Counted from the stretch's first letter, positions 33,165-43,246 are shown. The stretch: DNA of 64,000 nucleotides from Streptomyces sp. C10-9-1 (GCF_024497955.1 NZ_JANHKP010000002.1:372001-436000), one strand, 5' to 3'. Program-made: numbers and translations. Notes: generated by a model not told the origin, from the letters alone.

Positions 33165-35219
33165 TCAGCGCACCACCGTCGTCACCTCGGTGGCCTTGAC
33201 GCTCGTCCACACCTCGACCCCGTCCGCCAGTCCCAGCTCCGCGGCGGCCTGCGGCGTGACCTCCGCGACCAGGTCCGGCACGCCCGGGGAGGCGACCAGC
33301 ACCCGCAGCCTGGACCCCGAGACGGTCATCTCCCTGACCACGCCCGGCCAGACGTTGCGCGGACTTCCGCCCGGCCGCTCCCGGTGGAGGGCCACCGCCT
33401 CGGGCGGGATGATCGCCAGTGCCTCCGCGCCGGTCGGCGGCGGGTCCGCCGCGACCAGCACGCCGCCGCCCGGCAGCGCGAGCCCCCGGTCCGTCGCCGT
33501 GCCGGACCAGGCGTTGCGGCCCAGCATCCGCGCCACCCACACCGAGCGGGGATGCCGGGTCACCTCCTCGGGCGGTGCGTCCTGAAGCGCCCGCCCCCCG
33601 TCCAGCACCAGCACGCGGTCGGCCAGTGAGACCGCCTCGACGGGATCGTGGGTCACGATCAGGCAGACGCCCCCGTAGCCCGCGAGGTGCGTCCGCAGCG
33701 TGTGGCGGACCTGCGCCCGGGTGGTCTGGTCGAGCGCGGCCAGCGGCTCGTCGAGCAGCAGCAGCCGGGGCCGGGCCGCGAGCGCCCGCGCCAGGGCCAC
33801 CCGCCCGGCCTGGCCACCGGACAGCTGCCCCGGGCGGCGTCCCGCCAGTTCGCCCACACCGAGCCGGTCCAGCCACTGCTGCGCGCTCCGGCGGGCCTGC
33901 GCCCGGCCCACTCCCCGGGCCCGCAGTCCGTACGCCGTGTTGGCCAGCGCCGTCATGTGCGGGAACAGCGCGCCGTCCTGCGGGACCCAGGCGACCCCCC
34001 GGCGGTGCGGCGGCCGTGCCGTCACATCGGACCCGCCGAGCACCAGCACCGCCGAGGAGCGGTCGGTCAGGCCCAGCAGTGCGCGCAGCAGCGTCGTCTT
34101 CCCCGCACCGTTGGGGCCGACGACCGCGATGGTGGTGCCCGGTGGGGCGTCCAGGGTCAGCTCGTCGAAGCCGGTCACCTCGGCGTGCAGCGCCCAGCGC
34201 TCCCGCGCGCCGTCCGGCGCGGGTTCCCCCCGGGCCTGCGGGTCCCCCTCCTCGGGCCCCGGCTCCCTCACCCCCGCCGCGGGCCGCTCCCCCCGCGGCG
34301 CGGCCCCGTCCGCCGGGCCGTCCCCCGGCCCGGGCCCCGCCTGCGCGGCGCGGCCCCGGCGCCGGTCGCCGCCGTCCGCCGGGGTGCCCGTCCAGCGGCC
34401 GCGCAGCGCGACCAGCACGGCCATGGCCACGGCGAGCAGCAGCAGGCTCACCGAGGTCGCGGCCGTGGGCTGCTCCTGGAGGAGCAGGTACACCTGGAGC
34501 GGCAGCGTCTGCGTCGTCCCCGGAAGGTTCCCCGCGAAGGTGATGGTCGCGCCGAACTCGCCGAGCGCCCGCGCCCAGGTCAGTGCCGCCCCCGCGAGCA
34601 GCCCCGGTGCCACCATCGGCAGCGTCACGGTGAGGAAGACGCGCAGCGGCGACGCGCCGAGCGAGGCCGCGGTCTCCTCGTACCGGGGCCGCAGCCCGCC
34701 CAGTGCCCCTTCGAGGCTGATCACCAGGAACGGCATCGCCACGAAGGTGGCCGCCAGCACCGCGCCGGAGGTGTGGAAGGGCAGCGTCAGTCCGAAGACG
34801 TCCTCCAGCCACGGCCCGAGGAGCCCCCTTCTGCCGAAGGCCAGCAGCAGTGCCACGCCGCCCACAGTGGGCGGCAGCACCATCGGCAGCAGGACCAGCG
34901 AGCGGACCACGGCCTTGCCCCGGAAGGGCACACGGGCCAGCAGCCAGGCGAGCGGCACCCCGAGGAGGAGCGACAGGCCGAGGGCCCAGAAGGAGACCAC
35001 GACCGACAGCCGCAGCGCCTGTGTGGTGCCGGAGCTGGTCAGATGGGTGCCCAGTTCGCTCCACTCGGTGCGGGCGAGGACCCCGGCGAGCGGCAGGACG
35101 AGCAGGCCGACGGCCAGCGCCGCGGGGATCGCCAGGGGAAGCGGGACACGGCTGCGGACCGGCCCTTCGGACCCCCTGCGGCCCTGGGGGCGGCGGAAGC
35201 GGGCGAGCGGTCGCGTCAC
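33165..35219 (-). CDS. modBC: Fused molybdate ABC transporter permease-ATPase (ModB-ModC)
   Basis: Protein of 684 residues. GTG 35219 is preferred (GAGGACC directly upstream); an earlier in-frame GTG at 35243 is possible. Residues 20-270 form the ModB permease with about five to six membrane helices and the EAA loop (EETAASLGASPLRVFLTVTLPMVAPGLLAGAALTWARALGEFGA). A disordered Pro/Gly/Glu linker joins it to the ATPase: Walker A GPNGAGKTT, Q-loop VPQDGALF, signature LSGGQ, Walker B LLLLDEP, H-loop VTHDP. At the C-terminus is a TOBE-like anion domain (EVTPQAAAELGLADGVEVWTSVKATEV). So one polypeptide supplies both the channel and the motor. The binding protein is the next gene upstream. Confidence 0.92.
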   Translation of the reverse strand: MTRPLARFRRPQGRRGSEGPVRSRVPLPLAIPAALAVGLLVLPLAGVLARTEWSELGTHLTSSGTTQALRLSVVVSFWALGLSLLLGVPLAWLLARVPFRGKAVVRSLVLLPMVLPPTVGGVALLLAFGRRGLLGPWLEDVFGLTLPFHTSGAVLAATFVAMPFLVISLEGALGGLRPRYEETAASLGASPLRVFLTVTLPMVAPGLLAGAALTWARALGEFGATITFAGNLPGTTQTLPLQVYLLLQEQPTAATSVSLLLLAVAMAVLVALRGRWTGTPADGGDRRRGRAAQAGPGPGDGPADGAAPRGERPAAGVREPGPEEGDPQARGEPAPDGARERWALHAEVTGFDELTLDAPPGTTIAVVGPNGAGKTTLLRALLGLTDRSSAVLVLGGSDVTARPPHRRGVAWVPQDGALFPHMTALANTAYGLRARGVGRAQARRSAQQWLDRLGVGELAGRRPGQLSGGQAGRVALARALAARPRLLLLDEPLAALDQTTRAQVRHTLRTHLAGYGGVCLIVTHDPVEAVSLADRVLVLDGGRALQDAPPEEVTRHPRSVWVARMLGRNAWSGTATDRGLALPGGGVLVAADPPPTGAEALAIIPPEAVALHRERPGGSPRNVWPGVVREMTVSGSRLRVLVASPGVPDLVAEVTPQAAAELGLADGVEVWTSVKATEVTTVVR

Positions 35220-35290
35220 GGTCCTCGGACTCCTTGGTCGCACGGTCGTCCCGGGCCGTCCGGCCGGGGACGCTGGCCGCTTCCCGCAGG

Positions 35291-36109
35291 CTACGGCTGC
35301 TGGAAGCCCGCGGCCTGCAGGATCCTCTGCGCCTCGGGCCCGGACAGCCAGGCGACGAAGGCCCGGGACGCGGCCGCGTGCTCCGAGGCGTCCAGGGTCG
35401 CCGCCGGGTACTCGGCGATCGCGTTCTGCGCGTCCGGGATCTCCACGGCGTCGACCGTGCCGGCGGCCGCCGCGGTGTCGGTGCGGTAGACGAGTCCCGC
35501 GTCCGCCTCGCCGAGCGCGACCTTGCTCAGCACGGCGCGCACGCTCGGCTCCTGCGACACCGGCCGCACGGTGACCGCGCGGGCGTCGAGGATCTTCCGG
35601 CTGTACCGGCCCACGGGGACCTCGGGCGCCGCGAGCACCACCTTCAGACCGGGGCCGGCGAGGTCCTCCAGCGCGTCGATGCCGTGCGGGTTCCCCTGCT
35701 CCGTCGCGATCACCAGGCGGTTCTTCGCGATGACGGCCGGATCCCCGGTCTCCGCGGCGAGTCCGTCCATCGTCGCCGTGTCGGCTGTGACGATCGCGTC
35801 CGCGGGAGCGCCCTGGCGCACCTGCGCCGCGAGCTCCTGCGAGCCGGCGAAGGAGAAGGCGATCTCCGTGCCGGGGTGGGCCTCCTCGTAGGCGGCGCCG
35901 ACCTGCTCGAACACATCGGTGAGCGAGGCGGCGGCGAGCACGGTGAGCCGGGCCCGGAGGTCCCCCGCGGTCCCTTCGGCGGACGCTCCGCCGGACGTCC
36001 CCGCCGCGTCGTTCCCGCCACCTCCGCAGGCGGCCAGCGGGCCGAGCAGCAGGGCGGCGGCCAGGGCCGCGGCCACCCGTCGTCGGGAGGGGGAGGAGGT
36101 GGGGGACAC
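35291..36109 (-). CDS. modA: Molybdate-binding lipoprotein ModA
   Basis: Protein of 272 residues. GTG 36109 is preceded by AAGGAG at a good distance. The signal peptide ends [13 protein letters not shown], a good lipobox. The mature protein has the ModA fold: [97 protein letters not shown] and [20 protein letters not shown]. The serine and alanine contacts of the oxyanion pocket (AASLTD, AGSQEL) are kept. Substrate: molybdate, possibly tungstate. It is 72 bases upstream of modBC and clearly in the same operon. Confidence 0.95.
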   Translation of the reverse strand: MSPTSSPSRRRVAAALAAALLLGPLAACGGGGNDAAGTSGGASAEGTAGDLRARLTVLAAASLTDVFEQVGAAYEEAHPGTEIAFSFAGSQELAAQVRQGAPADAIVTADTATMDGLAAETGDPAVIAKNRLVIATEQGNPHGIDALEDLAGPGLKVVLAAPEVPVGRYSRKILDARAVTVRPVSQEPSVRAVLSKVALGEADAGLVYRTDTAAAAGTVDAVEIPDAQNAIAEYPAATLDASEHAAASRAFVAWLSGPEAQRILQAAGFQQP

Positions 36110-36208
36110 GGCGAGCTGCTCCTTGGGTACGCGGGCGGCGGGACCGCCCGGGCGGATGGCGAAGCGCTGCGCCGGTGACGGGCGACGCCGCTGCGGTACG
36201 ACCGCCCG

Positions 36209-36230
36209 CCGGGCCCCGCGCGGGGCCCGG
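36209..36230 (-). terminator. Palindromic hairpin between the mod regulator and modA
   Basis: A 22-base perfect palindrome (36209-36230) in the 152-base gap. It could reduce read-through from the regulator gene into modA. Confidence 0.55.
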
Positions 36231-36261
36231 GCCCCGGTGGGCCTCCGAGCGGAGCGGACGC

Positions 36262-36669
36262 TCAGGTGCGGTCGATGTGGACGTTGGTCGACTTCACCCG
36301 GGCGGTGGCCCGCATGCCGACCTCCAGCCCCAGCTCCTCGACGGCCTCCCTGGTCAGAAGGGAGACGAGGCGGTGCGGCCCGGCCTGGACCTCGACCTGG
36401 GCGGCCACGTCGCCGAGCTTCACCGCGGTGACGATCCCGGCGAAGGCGTTCCGGGCCGTGGTGTACGGCACCTCGTCCTCGGTGGCGCTGTTCCGGGCCA
36501 CCTCGACCGAGAGGGCGGCCAGGTCGCGGCCGTCGATCAGGCGCCGGCCGCTGTCGTCGCGGTGGGTCGCGACGCGGCCCGCATCGGCCCAGCGGCGCGC
36601 GGTGTCGGCACTGACGCCGAGCAGACGGGCCGCCTGCCCGATGGTGTAGGACTGCATATGCGTCAACAT
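36262..36669 (-). CDS. HTH-TOBE (molbindin) regulator of molybdate transport
   Basis: Protein of 135 residues. The ATG at 36669 has TTGAGGG upstream; a second ATG four codons later lacks one. Residues 7-60 are a MerR/excisionase-like HTH ([46 protein letters not shown]). Residues 70-135 are a single Mop/TOBE domain ([59 protein letters not shown]) that binds molybdate oxyanion. It resembles the small actinobacterial ModE substitutes, not E. coli ModE (winged HTH plus two TOBE). It likely senses molybdate and controls modA-modBC downstream. Confidence 0.92.
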   Translation of the reverse strand: MLTHMQSYTIGQAARLLGVSADTARRWADAGRVATHRDDSGRRLIDGRDLAALSVEVARNSATEDEVPYTTARNAFAGIVTAVKLGDVAAQVEVQAGPHRLVSLLTREAVEELGLEVGMRATARVKSTNVHIDRT

Positions 36670-37044
36670 AGGCCCTCAAGGCTGGCATCTGCAAGCACTT
36701 GAGTGATCGCACACGGCAGATGCGTGATCCTCGGATTTTGCTCCACTGGCGCCGGTGCAGGTGCCCGGCGTACCGGAGGCGCGTGGGCGAGCGGCGGCCC
36801 CGGGGCCGCAGGGCGGCGGCGGCCGAGGGGTGTGCCCGGGCGGGGGAGCGCCGGGGCGGGGCGGGAGTGCTGACGCCGCGGGCCGCGACCGCCGGGTCGG
36901 ACCGCCGCATCCGGCACCGCACGCCCGTCGGCGACCAAGTCGCCCACCGACAACCCGGATGTGTAGATTTGTACCGCGGGTACGCCGCTGCCAGGCGCGC
37001 ACACGGTCGCGCCGACGCGCAGGAGCCTCGCAGACGAGGGCCGT
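36670..37044. other. Divergent regulatory region with two nested inverted repeats
   Basis: Just upstream of the HTH-TOBE gene are CTCAAG (36675-36680) with CTTGAG (36698-36703), and GCATCTGC (36685-36692) with GCAGATGC (36716-36723). Both are candidate operators for that regulator. On the other side, near the transporter-phosphatase start, are a TAGATT box (36963-36968) and the palindrome GTACC-GCG-GGTAC (36970-36982). No gene is supported between them. Confidence 0.45.
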
Positions 37045-40000
37045 ATGTTCGACTTGAGCGCGCCGATCGTGGCCATGTTCGTCGTGTACGTGATCGCCAT
37101 GATCGCCACAGGTGTCTGGGCGTACGCACGCACGCACACGTTCACCGACTTCGCCCTGGGCGGCCGCCGGCTCACCTCGCTCGTCGCTGCCCTGTCCGCG
37201 GGGGCCAGCGACATGTCCGGCTGGCTGTTCCTCGCACTTCCCGGAGCGGTGTACGCGGCCGGCCTGGGCGCCGGCTGGATCGCCGTCGGACTGGTCATCG
37301 GCACCTACCTCAACTGGCTGGTCGTCGCACCCCGGCTGCGCACCTACACCGAACGGGCCGGGAACGCCGTGAGCCTGTCCGCGTACCTGGAGGAGCGGTT
37401 CGAGGACCGCACCCGGGTGCTCCGGATGGCCTCGGCCGCGGTCACCCTGGTCTTCTTCACCGTCTACGTCGCCAGCGGCCTGGTGGCGGGCGGGCTGCTG
37501 TTCACCAACGTCTTCGACCTCCGCTTCGGGCTCGGGGTGACCCTCACCGCCCTGGTGATCGTCATCTACTCCTGCCTGGGCGGCTTCCTCGCCGTGAGCC
37601 TCACCCACGTCCTGCAGGGCACCCTGATGTTCCTCGCCCTGCTGGTGCTCGCCCTGGTCGGCGTCACCACGATCGGCGGCTTCGGGGAGCTGCGCGACGC
37701 CCTCGACGACAGAACACCGGGACTGCTCGAACTGGGCGCCGACGTCCGCTTCACGGACGGCGAGTGGTCGGCGGGCGGCTCGCTCGGCGCCGTCGCCATC
37801 GTCTCGCTGCTCGCCTGGGGCCTGGGCTACTTCGGCCAGCCGCACATCCTGGCCCGCTTCATGGGCATCCGCAGCATCCGCGCCATCCCCGCGGCCCGCC
37901 GCATCGGAACGGGCTGGGTCGTCGTCGTCCTCGGCGGCGCCACGCTCATCGGCCTCATCGGCATCGGACGGATCAGCCCGCCGCTCGCGGACCCGGACAC
38001 CGTGTACATCGTGCTGAGCCAGACCCTGCTCAATCCCTGGGTCTCCGGGCTGATGCTGATCGCCGTGCTGGCCGCGATCATGTCGACCGCGGACAGCCAG
38101 CTCCTGGTGTCCTCCGTCGCCCTCACCGAGGACTTCTACCGCGCCCTGCTCAACCGCCGCGCCACCGACAGGGCCCTGGTCTGGGTGGGGCGCGGGGCCG
38201 TCGTCCTGGTCATCCTGGTCGCCTACGCGATCGCGCTCAGAGGCGACGGGCTGCTGAGCATCGTCGCCTACGCCTGGGCGGGCTTCGGAGCCGCCTTCGG
38301 CCCGGTCGTCCTGCTCTCGCTGTACTGGCCGCGCATGACCTGGGCGGGGGCCATGGCCGGGATCGTCTCGGGCGCGGCCACGGTGCTCCTCTGGGACCGG
38401 ATCAACCCCCTGCTCGGGCCGCTGGAGTCGGACATCTACGAGATGGTCCCGGGCGTGCTGGTCGCCACACTCGCCGCACTGCTCTTCGGCAGGTTCGTCG
38501 GCAGACCACCCAAACAGGCCTTCTGGCGGATGCCCGGCGGCGGGGTCAACCAGCTGATCCTCACCCCGTTCCTCACGCATGCGCCGGTCGGCATCGCCGT
38601 CCTGGACACGGACCTGCGCTACGTCTGGGTGAACGAACCGCTGGACCGCATGGTCCCGCTCACGCAGCGGCTGGGGCGCGAGGTGAGGGAGGTGCTGCCC
38701 GAGCAGGACGCGGAGGACTTCGAGGAGTGCATGCGGACGGTGCTCAGGACCGGTCGGCCGGTGATGGACCACGAGTTCCGCGGCGCCAGCCGCACCGACC
38801 CCCACCGGGAGCGGGCCTACTCCGCCTCCTTCTTCACCATGAAGGACCGCCAGGGACGCACGGTGGGCATCTGGTACATGATCATCGACGTCACCGAGCG
38901 CTGGCGGGCGCAGGAGCGCCTGGCCCTGCTGAACGAGGCCGGGGCCGGGATCGGCAGCACCCTGGACGTGACGCGGACCGCCCAGGAGCTCTCCGACGCG
39001 GCCGTGCCCTCGATCGCCGACTTCGTCGCGGTCGACCTGCTGGACACGGTCATGCGGGGCGAGGAACCGGCCCCCGGACCCGTCGGCATGACACCCGTGA
39101 TCCGCCGCGCGGCGCGGCAGTCGACGCGCGACGGCTGGCCGGAGGGGACCCTGGCCGTGGGCGAAGCGGTGCAGCGCGCCCCGTCCTCGCCCGTGGCCCG
39201 CTGCCTGCTGGAGAGCAGGACCCTGGTGGAACGCTCACTGGACCCCGCCACGAGCACCTGGCTCGGCGAGGACCGCTCGCTGGGCGACTGCGTCCGCGCC
39301 TTCGGGTTCCGCTCGCTGATGGTGGTGCCCGTCCGGTCCCGCGGCGTCACCCTGGGCGTGGCGACCTTCGGCCGGACGCGGGAGGCGGGCGCCTTCGAGG
39401 AGGACGACGTACGCCTCGCCGAGGAGATCGTCTCCCGCGCCGCGGTCAGCATCGACAACGCGCGCCGCTTCACCCGCGAGCGCACCGCCGCCCGTTCGAT
39501 GCAGCGCGCGCTGCTCCCGCAGAAGCTGGCGGGCGGGTCCGCACTGGACGTCGCCTCCTGGTACCTCCCGGCGGACGCCCCGAGCGGTGTGGGCGGGGAC
39601 TGGTTCGACGTGATCCCGCTCTCGGGCGCACGGGTCGCCCTCGTGGTCGGCGACGTGGTCGGCCACGGCATGAACGCGGCCACCACCATGGGCCGGCTGC
39701 GCACCGCCGTCCGCACGCTCGCGAAGCTGGACCTCGCCCCGGACGAGGTACTGGCGCACCTCGACGACCTGGTCATCGGCCTGATCGGGGCGGACGACGG
39801 CGAGGAGCCGGCCGAGGCCGAGGACGAGACCGTGGGCGCCGCGTTCCTCGGCGCCACCTGCCTGTACGCCGTGTACGACCCGGTCAGCAGACGGTGCACG
39901 ATGGCCCGGGCCGGGCACCTCCCGCCCGTGGTCGTCGGCCCGGACGGCGGTGCCGAACTCCTCGACCTGCCCGCCGGGCCGCCCCTCGGGCTCGGGTACC

Positions 40001-40653
40001 TCCCCTTCGAGTCCGTCGAGCTGGAGCTGGCCGAGGGCAGTCTCCTCGCCCTCTACACCGACGGCCTCATCGAGAGCTACGACCGGGACATCGACATCGG
40101 GCTCTCCCGCCTCGGCGACACCCTGGCGGAGCGCGGACCGGCGCTCGGGGAGATCGGCCGCAAGGCGGTCGACGCCCTGCTCGCGGGGCCCCCGTCCGAC
40201 GACGCGGCGCTGCTGCTCGCCCGGACCAAGGGCCTGCCCCCCGACCAGGTGGCCTCCTGGGACCTGCCGAGCGACCCGGCCGCCGTGGCGCAGGCCCGCA
40301 CGCTCGCCGGCCGGCAGCTGGCCGAGTGGGGCATGGACGAACTCGCGTTCACCACGGAGCTCATCGTCAGCGAGCTGGTCACCAACGGCATCCGCCATGC
40401 GGAGGGGCCGGTCTCACTCCGGCTCATCAGGGACCGGGGGCTGATCTGCGAGGTCTCCGACGCGAGCAGCACCTCGCCGCGCCTGCGCCACGCCCGGACC
40501 ACGGACGAAGGCGGCCGGGGTCTGCTCATCGTGGCCCAGCTCGCCCAGCGCTGGGGCACCCGCTACACGGCGACCGGCAAGACGATCTGGACGGAGCAGG
40601 TCATCCCCGCCGAGGGGTTCGGTGGCGGAGCCGACCGGGGGCCGTCGCTGTGA
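37045..40653 (+). CDS. PutP-type sodium/solute symporter fused to PAS-GAF-SpoIIE phosphatase-ATPase domains
   Basis: Protein of 1202 residues. Residues 1-490 are a complete SSF transporter of the PutP type, with 12-13 helices. They keep the sodium/proline site motifs of E. coli PutP: GASDMSGW with D56-M57-S58, [13 protein letters not shown], and [18 protein letters not shown] with S347-T348. A PAS domain (about 505-620), a GAF domain (about 625-795) and a PP2C-type SpoIIE phosphatase (about 812-1062) follow. The phosphatase metal ligands are D852 (GGDWFD), D870 (VGDVVGHG) and D1052-D1053 (SDDAALL). The end is a GHKL ATPase of the anti-sigma kinase type (about 1075-1190; [15 protein letters not shown] with N1114, [10 protein letters not shown]). 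It could link solute uptake to a partner-switching cascade. No anti-sigma antagonist gene is adjacent. Confidence 0.92.
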   Translation: MFDLSAPIVAMFVVYVIAMIATGVWAYARTHTFTDFALGGRRLTSLVAALSAGASDMSGWLFLALPGAVYAAGLGAGWIAVGLVIGTYLNWLVVAPRLRTYTERAGNAVSLSAYLEERFEDRTRVLRMASAAVTLVFFTVYVASGLVAGGLLFTNVFDLRFGLGVTLTALVIVIYSCLGGFLAVSLTHVLQGTLMFLALLVLALVGVTTIGGFGELRDALDDRTPGLLELGADVRFTDGEWSAGGSLGAVAIVSLLAWGLGYFGQPHILARFMGIRSIRAIPAARRIGTGWVVVVLGGATLIGLIGIGRISPPLADPDTVYIVLSQTLLNPWVSGLMLIAVLAAIMSTADSQLLVSSVALTEDFYRALLNRRATDRALVWVGRGAVVLVILVAYAIALRGDGLLSIVAYAWAGFGAAFGPVVLLSLYWPRMTWAGAMAGIVSGAATVLLWDRINPLLGPLESDIYEMVPGVLVATLAALLFGRFVGRPPKQAFWRMPGGGVNQLILTPFLTHAPVGIAVLDTDLRYVWVNEPLDRMVPLTQRLGREVREVLPEQDAEDFEECMRTVLRTGRPVMDHEFRGASRTDPHRERAYSASFFTMKDRQGRTVGIWYMIIDVTERWRAQERLALLNEAGAGIGSTLDVTRTAQELSDAAVPSIADFVAVDLLDTVMRGEEPAPGPVGMTPVIRRAARQSTRDGWPEGTLAVGEAVQRAPSSPVARCLLESRTLVERSLDPATSTWLGEDRSLGDCVRAFGFRSLMVVPVRSRGVTLGVATFGRTREAGAFEEDDVRLAEEIVSRAAVSIDNARRFTRERTAARSMQRALLPQKLAGGSALDVASWYLPADAPSGVGGDWFDVIPLSGARVALVVGDVVGHGMNAATTMGRLRTAVRTLAKLDLAPDEVLAHLDDLVIGLIGADDGEEPAEAEDETVGAAFLGATCLYAVYDPVSRRCTMARAGHLPPVVVGPDGGAELLDLPAGPPLGLGYLPFESVELELAEGSLLALYTDGLIESYDRDIDIGLSRLGDTLAERGPALGEIGRKAVDALLAGPPSDDAALLLARTKGLPPDQVASWDLPSDPAAVAQARTLAGRQLAEWGMDELAFTTELIVSELVTNGIRHAEGPVSLRLIRDRGLICEVSDASSTSPRLRHARTTDEGGRGLLIVAQLAQRWGTRYTATGKTIWTEQVIPAEGFGGGADRGPSL

Positions 40654-40938
40654 GGCCGCCGGACCGGTGCGTGCCGGTCCGGCGGCAGTCGCGCCCCGGC
40701 TGCTTCGACAGCCCGCCCTCGACAGGGTGCAGGCCCTCGGCCACGGCGCCGGTCCGGCGTGGCGGCCCGCCCCCGACCGCGAACGGCGCCGACAGGGGCG
40801 GGCGCGCCGCGCTGGCCACCGGAGGGAGACGAGCCCGTCGGCGGTGACGGTGGGCCGGCTCGGCGGAGGCGGCGGGCTCGCCGTCGACGAGCACCTCGTA
40901 CCGGGAGACGAACGAGGAAGGCGTGCCGGTCGCCCGGT

Positions 40939-42414
40939 TCACCGTGACGCGGGCCCTGGTGTGGTGGGCCGTACCGCCCAGCCCTGCGCCCGTGACGGAC
41001 CTGACGCCAGGCCGGCGACGGGACCGGCGGCCCAGGACCGGATGGTGGCGAGCCGGTCGTAGAGGGCGTCGCCCGGGCACCGGGTGTTGTAGCCGTCGCG
41101 GTGGCCGTGGACGGCGGGGAAGGACAGCCGGGCACCGCTCGCCCAGGTCCTGCCCGCGTAACTCCGGCCGCTCGCACCCGCGGTGAGCGTGGCGGTGCCC
41201 GCGGGGTCCACGCCGTACCGGCCGAGCTTCCAGGCGACCACCTGCGCCACGGAGGCCATCGCGGCCTGCGACGGGGCGGCGTCGGTGTAGGCGCCGAGCA
41301 CGGAGATCCCGGTCGTCTCGGAGTTGAAGCCGTACGCGTGCGCTCCCAGGACCGGCCGGTCGACACCGCCCTTGCGGCCCTCGTAGACCGTGCCGCACTT
41401 GTCGACGAGGAAGTTGTAGCCGATGTCCTTCCAGCCCAACTGCTGCACGTGGTAGGCGTAGATCCCGCGGACGACCGCGGGGGCCTGCTCACAGGTGTAC
41501 GCGTTCGACTCGGCCGTGTGGTGGACGACGACCGCCCTGATCCTCCCGCCGGGCAGGTACCCGGGCTCCTCCGGGCTGATCGACTCGTCCGCGCCCCAGC
41601 CGGCCCGGGACGTGATCGGCGGCCGCGGCACGCCGGAGGGCGGGCCCGGCGGGACGCGCACCGCCGCCGTGGGGCTCGGCGATCCGGACGCGGAGGGCAC
41701 CGGGGTGCCGCGCGGGGGCGCCGACGGGACCGGTGCCCCGGACGGGCCGGCCGACACGCCGGGCCCGGGCTCGCGGGTGGCGCCCTCGGCACCCGGCTCC
41801 TCCGGGTCCGCTTCGGCGGCCCGGGGGCCGGTCGCGGAGGTCTGCCCTCCGGTCGGCTCCGTAGCGTCGGCCGGGGCCGGGGTCTCCTCGACGGCGAAGG
41901 CCGCCGGTTCCATGGCCGTGGCACGGCCGCTACCGGGGTCGATCATGTCCAGCCGCAGCCCGGACGGAAGCCGGTCCGACGTCGCGCCGTCCGCCGCGCG
42001 CAACCGGGCCTCCACTCCGTCCGAGGGCCCCACCCAGACCGGCTCGGTTCCGCCGCGCGCGGCCCCGTTCTCACCCCGGCCGCTGTCCGCGTCGAGCCGC
42101 AGCCACGCCGACCAGGTGCCCGACTCGGCGGACCGCGTACGGACCTCGACCGTGCCGCCGACGCGTGCCGAGGCGTCGGTCCAGGTGACGCCGAGCATGC
42201 TGAACGGGCCCGTGTCCCGCCGCGGAAGCGAGGCTCTGCGCCCTCCGTCGGCCACTGCGAGGGGCGTGGTCCGTGTGTCGGCTCGGACCGGCTTGCTCTT
42301 CCCGTCCGCAGCGACGCCACCGTCCGGGGCACCGGCCGGTCCCTGTAAGCAGAGCACCCCGCCCAGGCTGGCCACCACCGCGGCCGCACCCGCCCACCAA
42401 CGACGCCGCCTCAC
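40939..42414 (-). CDS. Secreted N-acetylmuramoyl-L-alanine amidase (peptidoglycan recognition type), C-terminal domain frame-shifted
   Basis: The open frame gives 491 residues from GTG 42414 (AAGGGTGGGG upstream). Signal peptide: VRRRRWWAGAAAVVASLGGV. A beta domain (about 60-165) with GVTWTDASARVGGTVEVRTRS follows, then a disordered Pro/Ala/Ser-rich linker (165-270). The amidase_2/PGRP domain (about 275-465) has RAGWGADESI, VVVHHTAESN, IGYNFLVDKCGTVYEGRKGG, HAYGFNSETTGISVLGAY and HGHRDGYNTRCPGD, so the zinc ligands look intact. The last ~20 residues are out of family. The expected C-terminal domain (VTGAGLGG ... PSSFVSRYEVLVDGEPA) is encoded in another frame from about 41003 to 40848. So the tail appears broken by an indel while the catalytic part is whole. 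Confidence 0.87.
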   Translation of the reverse strand: MRRRRWWAGAAAVVASLGGVLCLQGPAGAPDGGVAADGKSKPVRADTRTTPLAVADGGRRASLPRRDTGPFSMLGVTWTDASARVGGTVEVRTRSAESGTWSAWLRLDADSGRGENGAARGGTEPVWVGPSDGVEARLRAADGATSDRLPSGLRLDMIDPGSGRATAMEPAAFAVEETPAPADATEPTGGQTSATGPRAAEADPEEPGAEGATREPGPGVSAGPSGAPVPSAPPRGTPVPSASGSPSPTAAVRVPPGPPSGVPRPPITSRAGWGADESISPEEPGYLPGGRIRAVVVHHTAESNAYTCEQAPAVVRGIYAYHVQQLGWKDIGYNFLVDKCGTVYEGRKGGVDRPVLGAHAYGFNSETTGISVLGAYTDAAPSQAAMASVAQVVAWKLGRYGVDPAGTATLTAGASGRSYAGRTWASGARLSFPAVHGHRDGYNTRCPGDALYDRLATIRSWAAGPVAGLASGPSRAQGWAVRPTTPGPASR

Positions 42415-42998
42415 GCAGCCCCACCCTTTCCACACCGCCCTGAGAAGGAACGACGAGGCGATCTGGCCGCCTCCCCTTCCCCTGTCGGCACGAACGTACG
42501 CCGCCGATCATCGAAATCGAGCCATTGTTCAACCGGCGGGGCATGTCTGGTCTGTTTCCGGGCATCAGCCTACGGATTTTTCACATGCTGACCGTGCTCC
42601 CAGGGGCGTGGCGCACGGCGATGTCCGTGTCGTGCCGGACCCCGTGGGCCGGGGCGCGGGACGCCGGACTGCGGGGCGAGCAGGGTGAGTTCGCGGTGGG
42701 TTCGCCGAGGGTCGCGATCCCGGTGAAGGCCACGGGGCGGCCGGACGGTGGCGGGCGGCGGGCGGGGCGCAGCGGACGGGGAGCCGGCGACCACTCGCGC
42801 CCCGGACGGCCCGGCCCGGCTCGCGATGCGGCGGGACTCGGGAAGGTGGCCTGATGGACGCGGGTCCCGTCCGGCGGGGATGCGCGCTGCGTCCCGGCCC
42901 GCCACCGCCCGGCACGCGATGCCGACGGATCCGCCGAGGGGACGGCCCGGAGCTGGTGCCGAGGTGTCCCGGGGCCTTCGGGAGAGCCCGGGGAACAG
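42415..42998. other. Gene-free region between amidase and tRNA-Pro
   Basis: About 580 bases. The part nearest the amidase (42480-42600) is AT-richer, as expected of its promoter. The rest is GC-rich with weak codon bias in every frame. Frames running through the tRNA or the terminator are artefacts. I could not support a gene here. Confidence 0.5.
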
Positions 42999-43036
42999 GT
43001 CAGGCCCGGTACTGGTTTCCCAGTACCGGGCCTGAC
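42999..43036 (-). terminator. Terminator of the tRNA-Pro transcript
   Basis: Perfect 17-bp arms (42999-43015, 43020-43036) with loop TTTC, 12 bases beyond the 3' end of the tRNA. The core GGCCCGGTACTG/CAGTACCGGGCC also forms the hairpin at 28075-28121. Confidence 0.85.
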
Positions 43037-43048
43037 CCTTGATTTCTG

Positions 43049-43122
43049 TCGGGGTGGCGGGATTTGAACCCACGACCTCTTCGTCCCGAACGAAGCGCGC
43101 TGCCAAGCTGCGCTACACCCCG
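43049..43122 (-). tRNA. tRNA-Pro (anticodon CGG)
   Basis: The minus strand folds into a standard cloverleaf: acceptor CGGGGTG/CACCCCG, D-arm with AGCTTGGCAGCGC, anticodon stem CTTCG/CGAAG with loop TTCGGGA (anticodon CGG, reading CCG), T-arm GTGGGTTCAAATCCCGC. Discriminator A; the CCA end is not encoded. CCG is a heavily used proline codon in this GC-rich genome. Confidence 0.97.
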
Positions 43123-43152
43123 ATGTCGCCCACTGTCCCGGCGACGTCGTTT

Positions 43153-43182
43153 ACTTTAGCCCACCGTCGCCCGGAGACGAAA
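43153..43182 (-). promoter_or_regulatory. Candidate promoter of tRNA-Pro
   Basis: On the minus strand TTTCGT (-35, at 43182-43177) and TAAAGT (-10, at 43158-43153) are 18 bases apart. The -10 box is 30 bases before the tRNA 5' end. Confidence 0.5.
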
Positions 43183-43246
43183 TCCGGTTTCGGGCGACGG
43201 CGGGCGCCCCCGGTGGAGGGGAGGCGGAGTCATGGCGCGGGCCGGG

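Noticed and set aside
42570..43106. A minus-strand frame of 178 codons starting inside tRNA-Pro.
   Set aside because: The start lies in the tRNA and the peptide [13 protein letters not shown] is a typical tRNA translation artefact.
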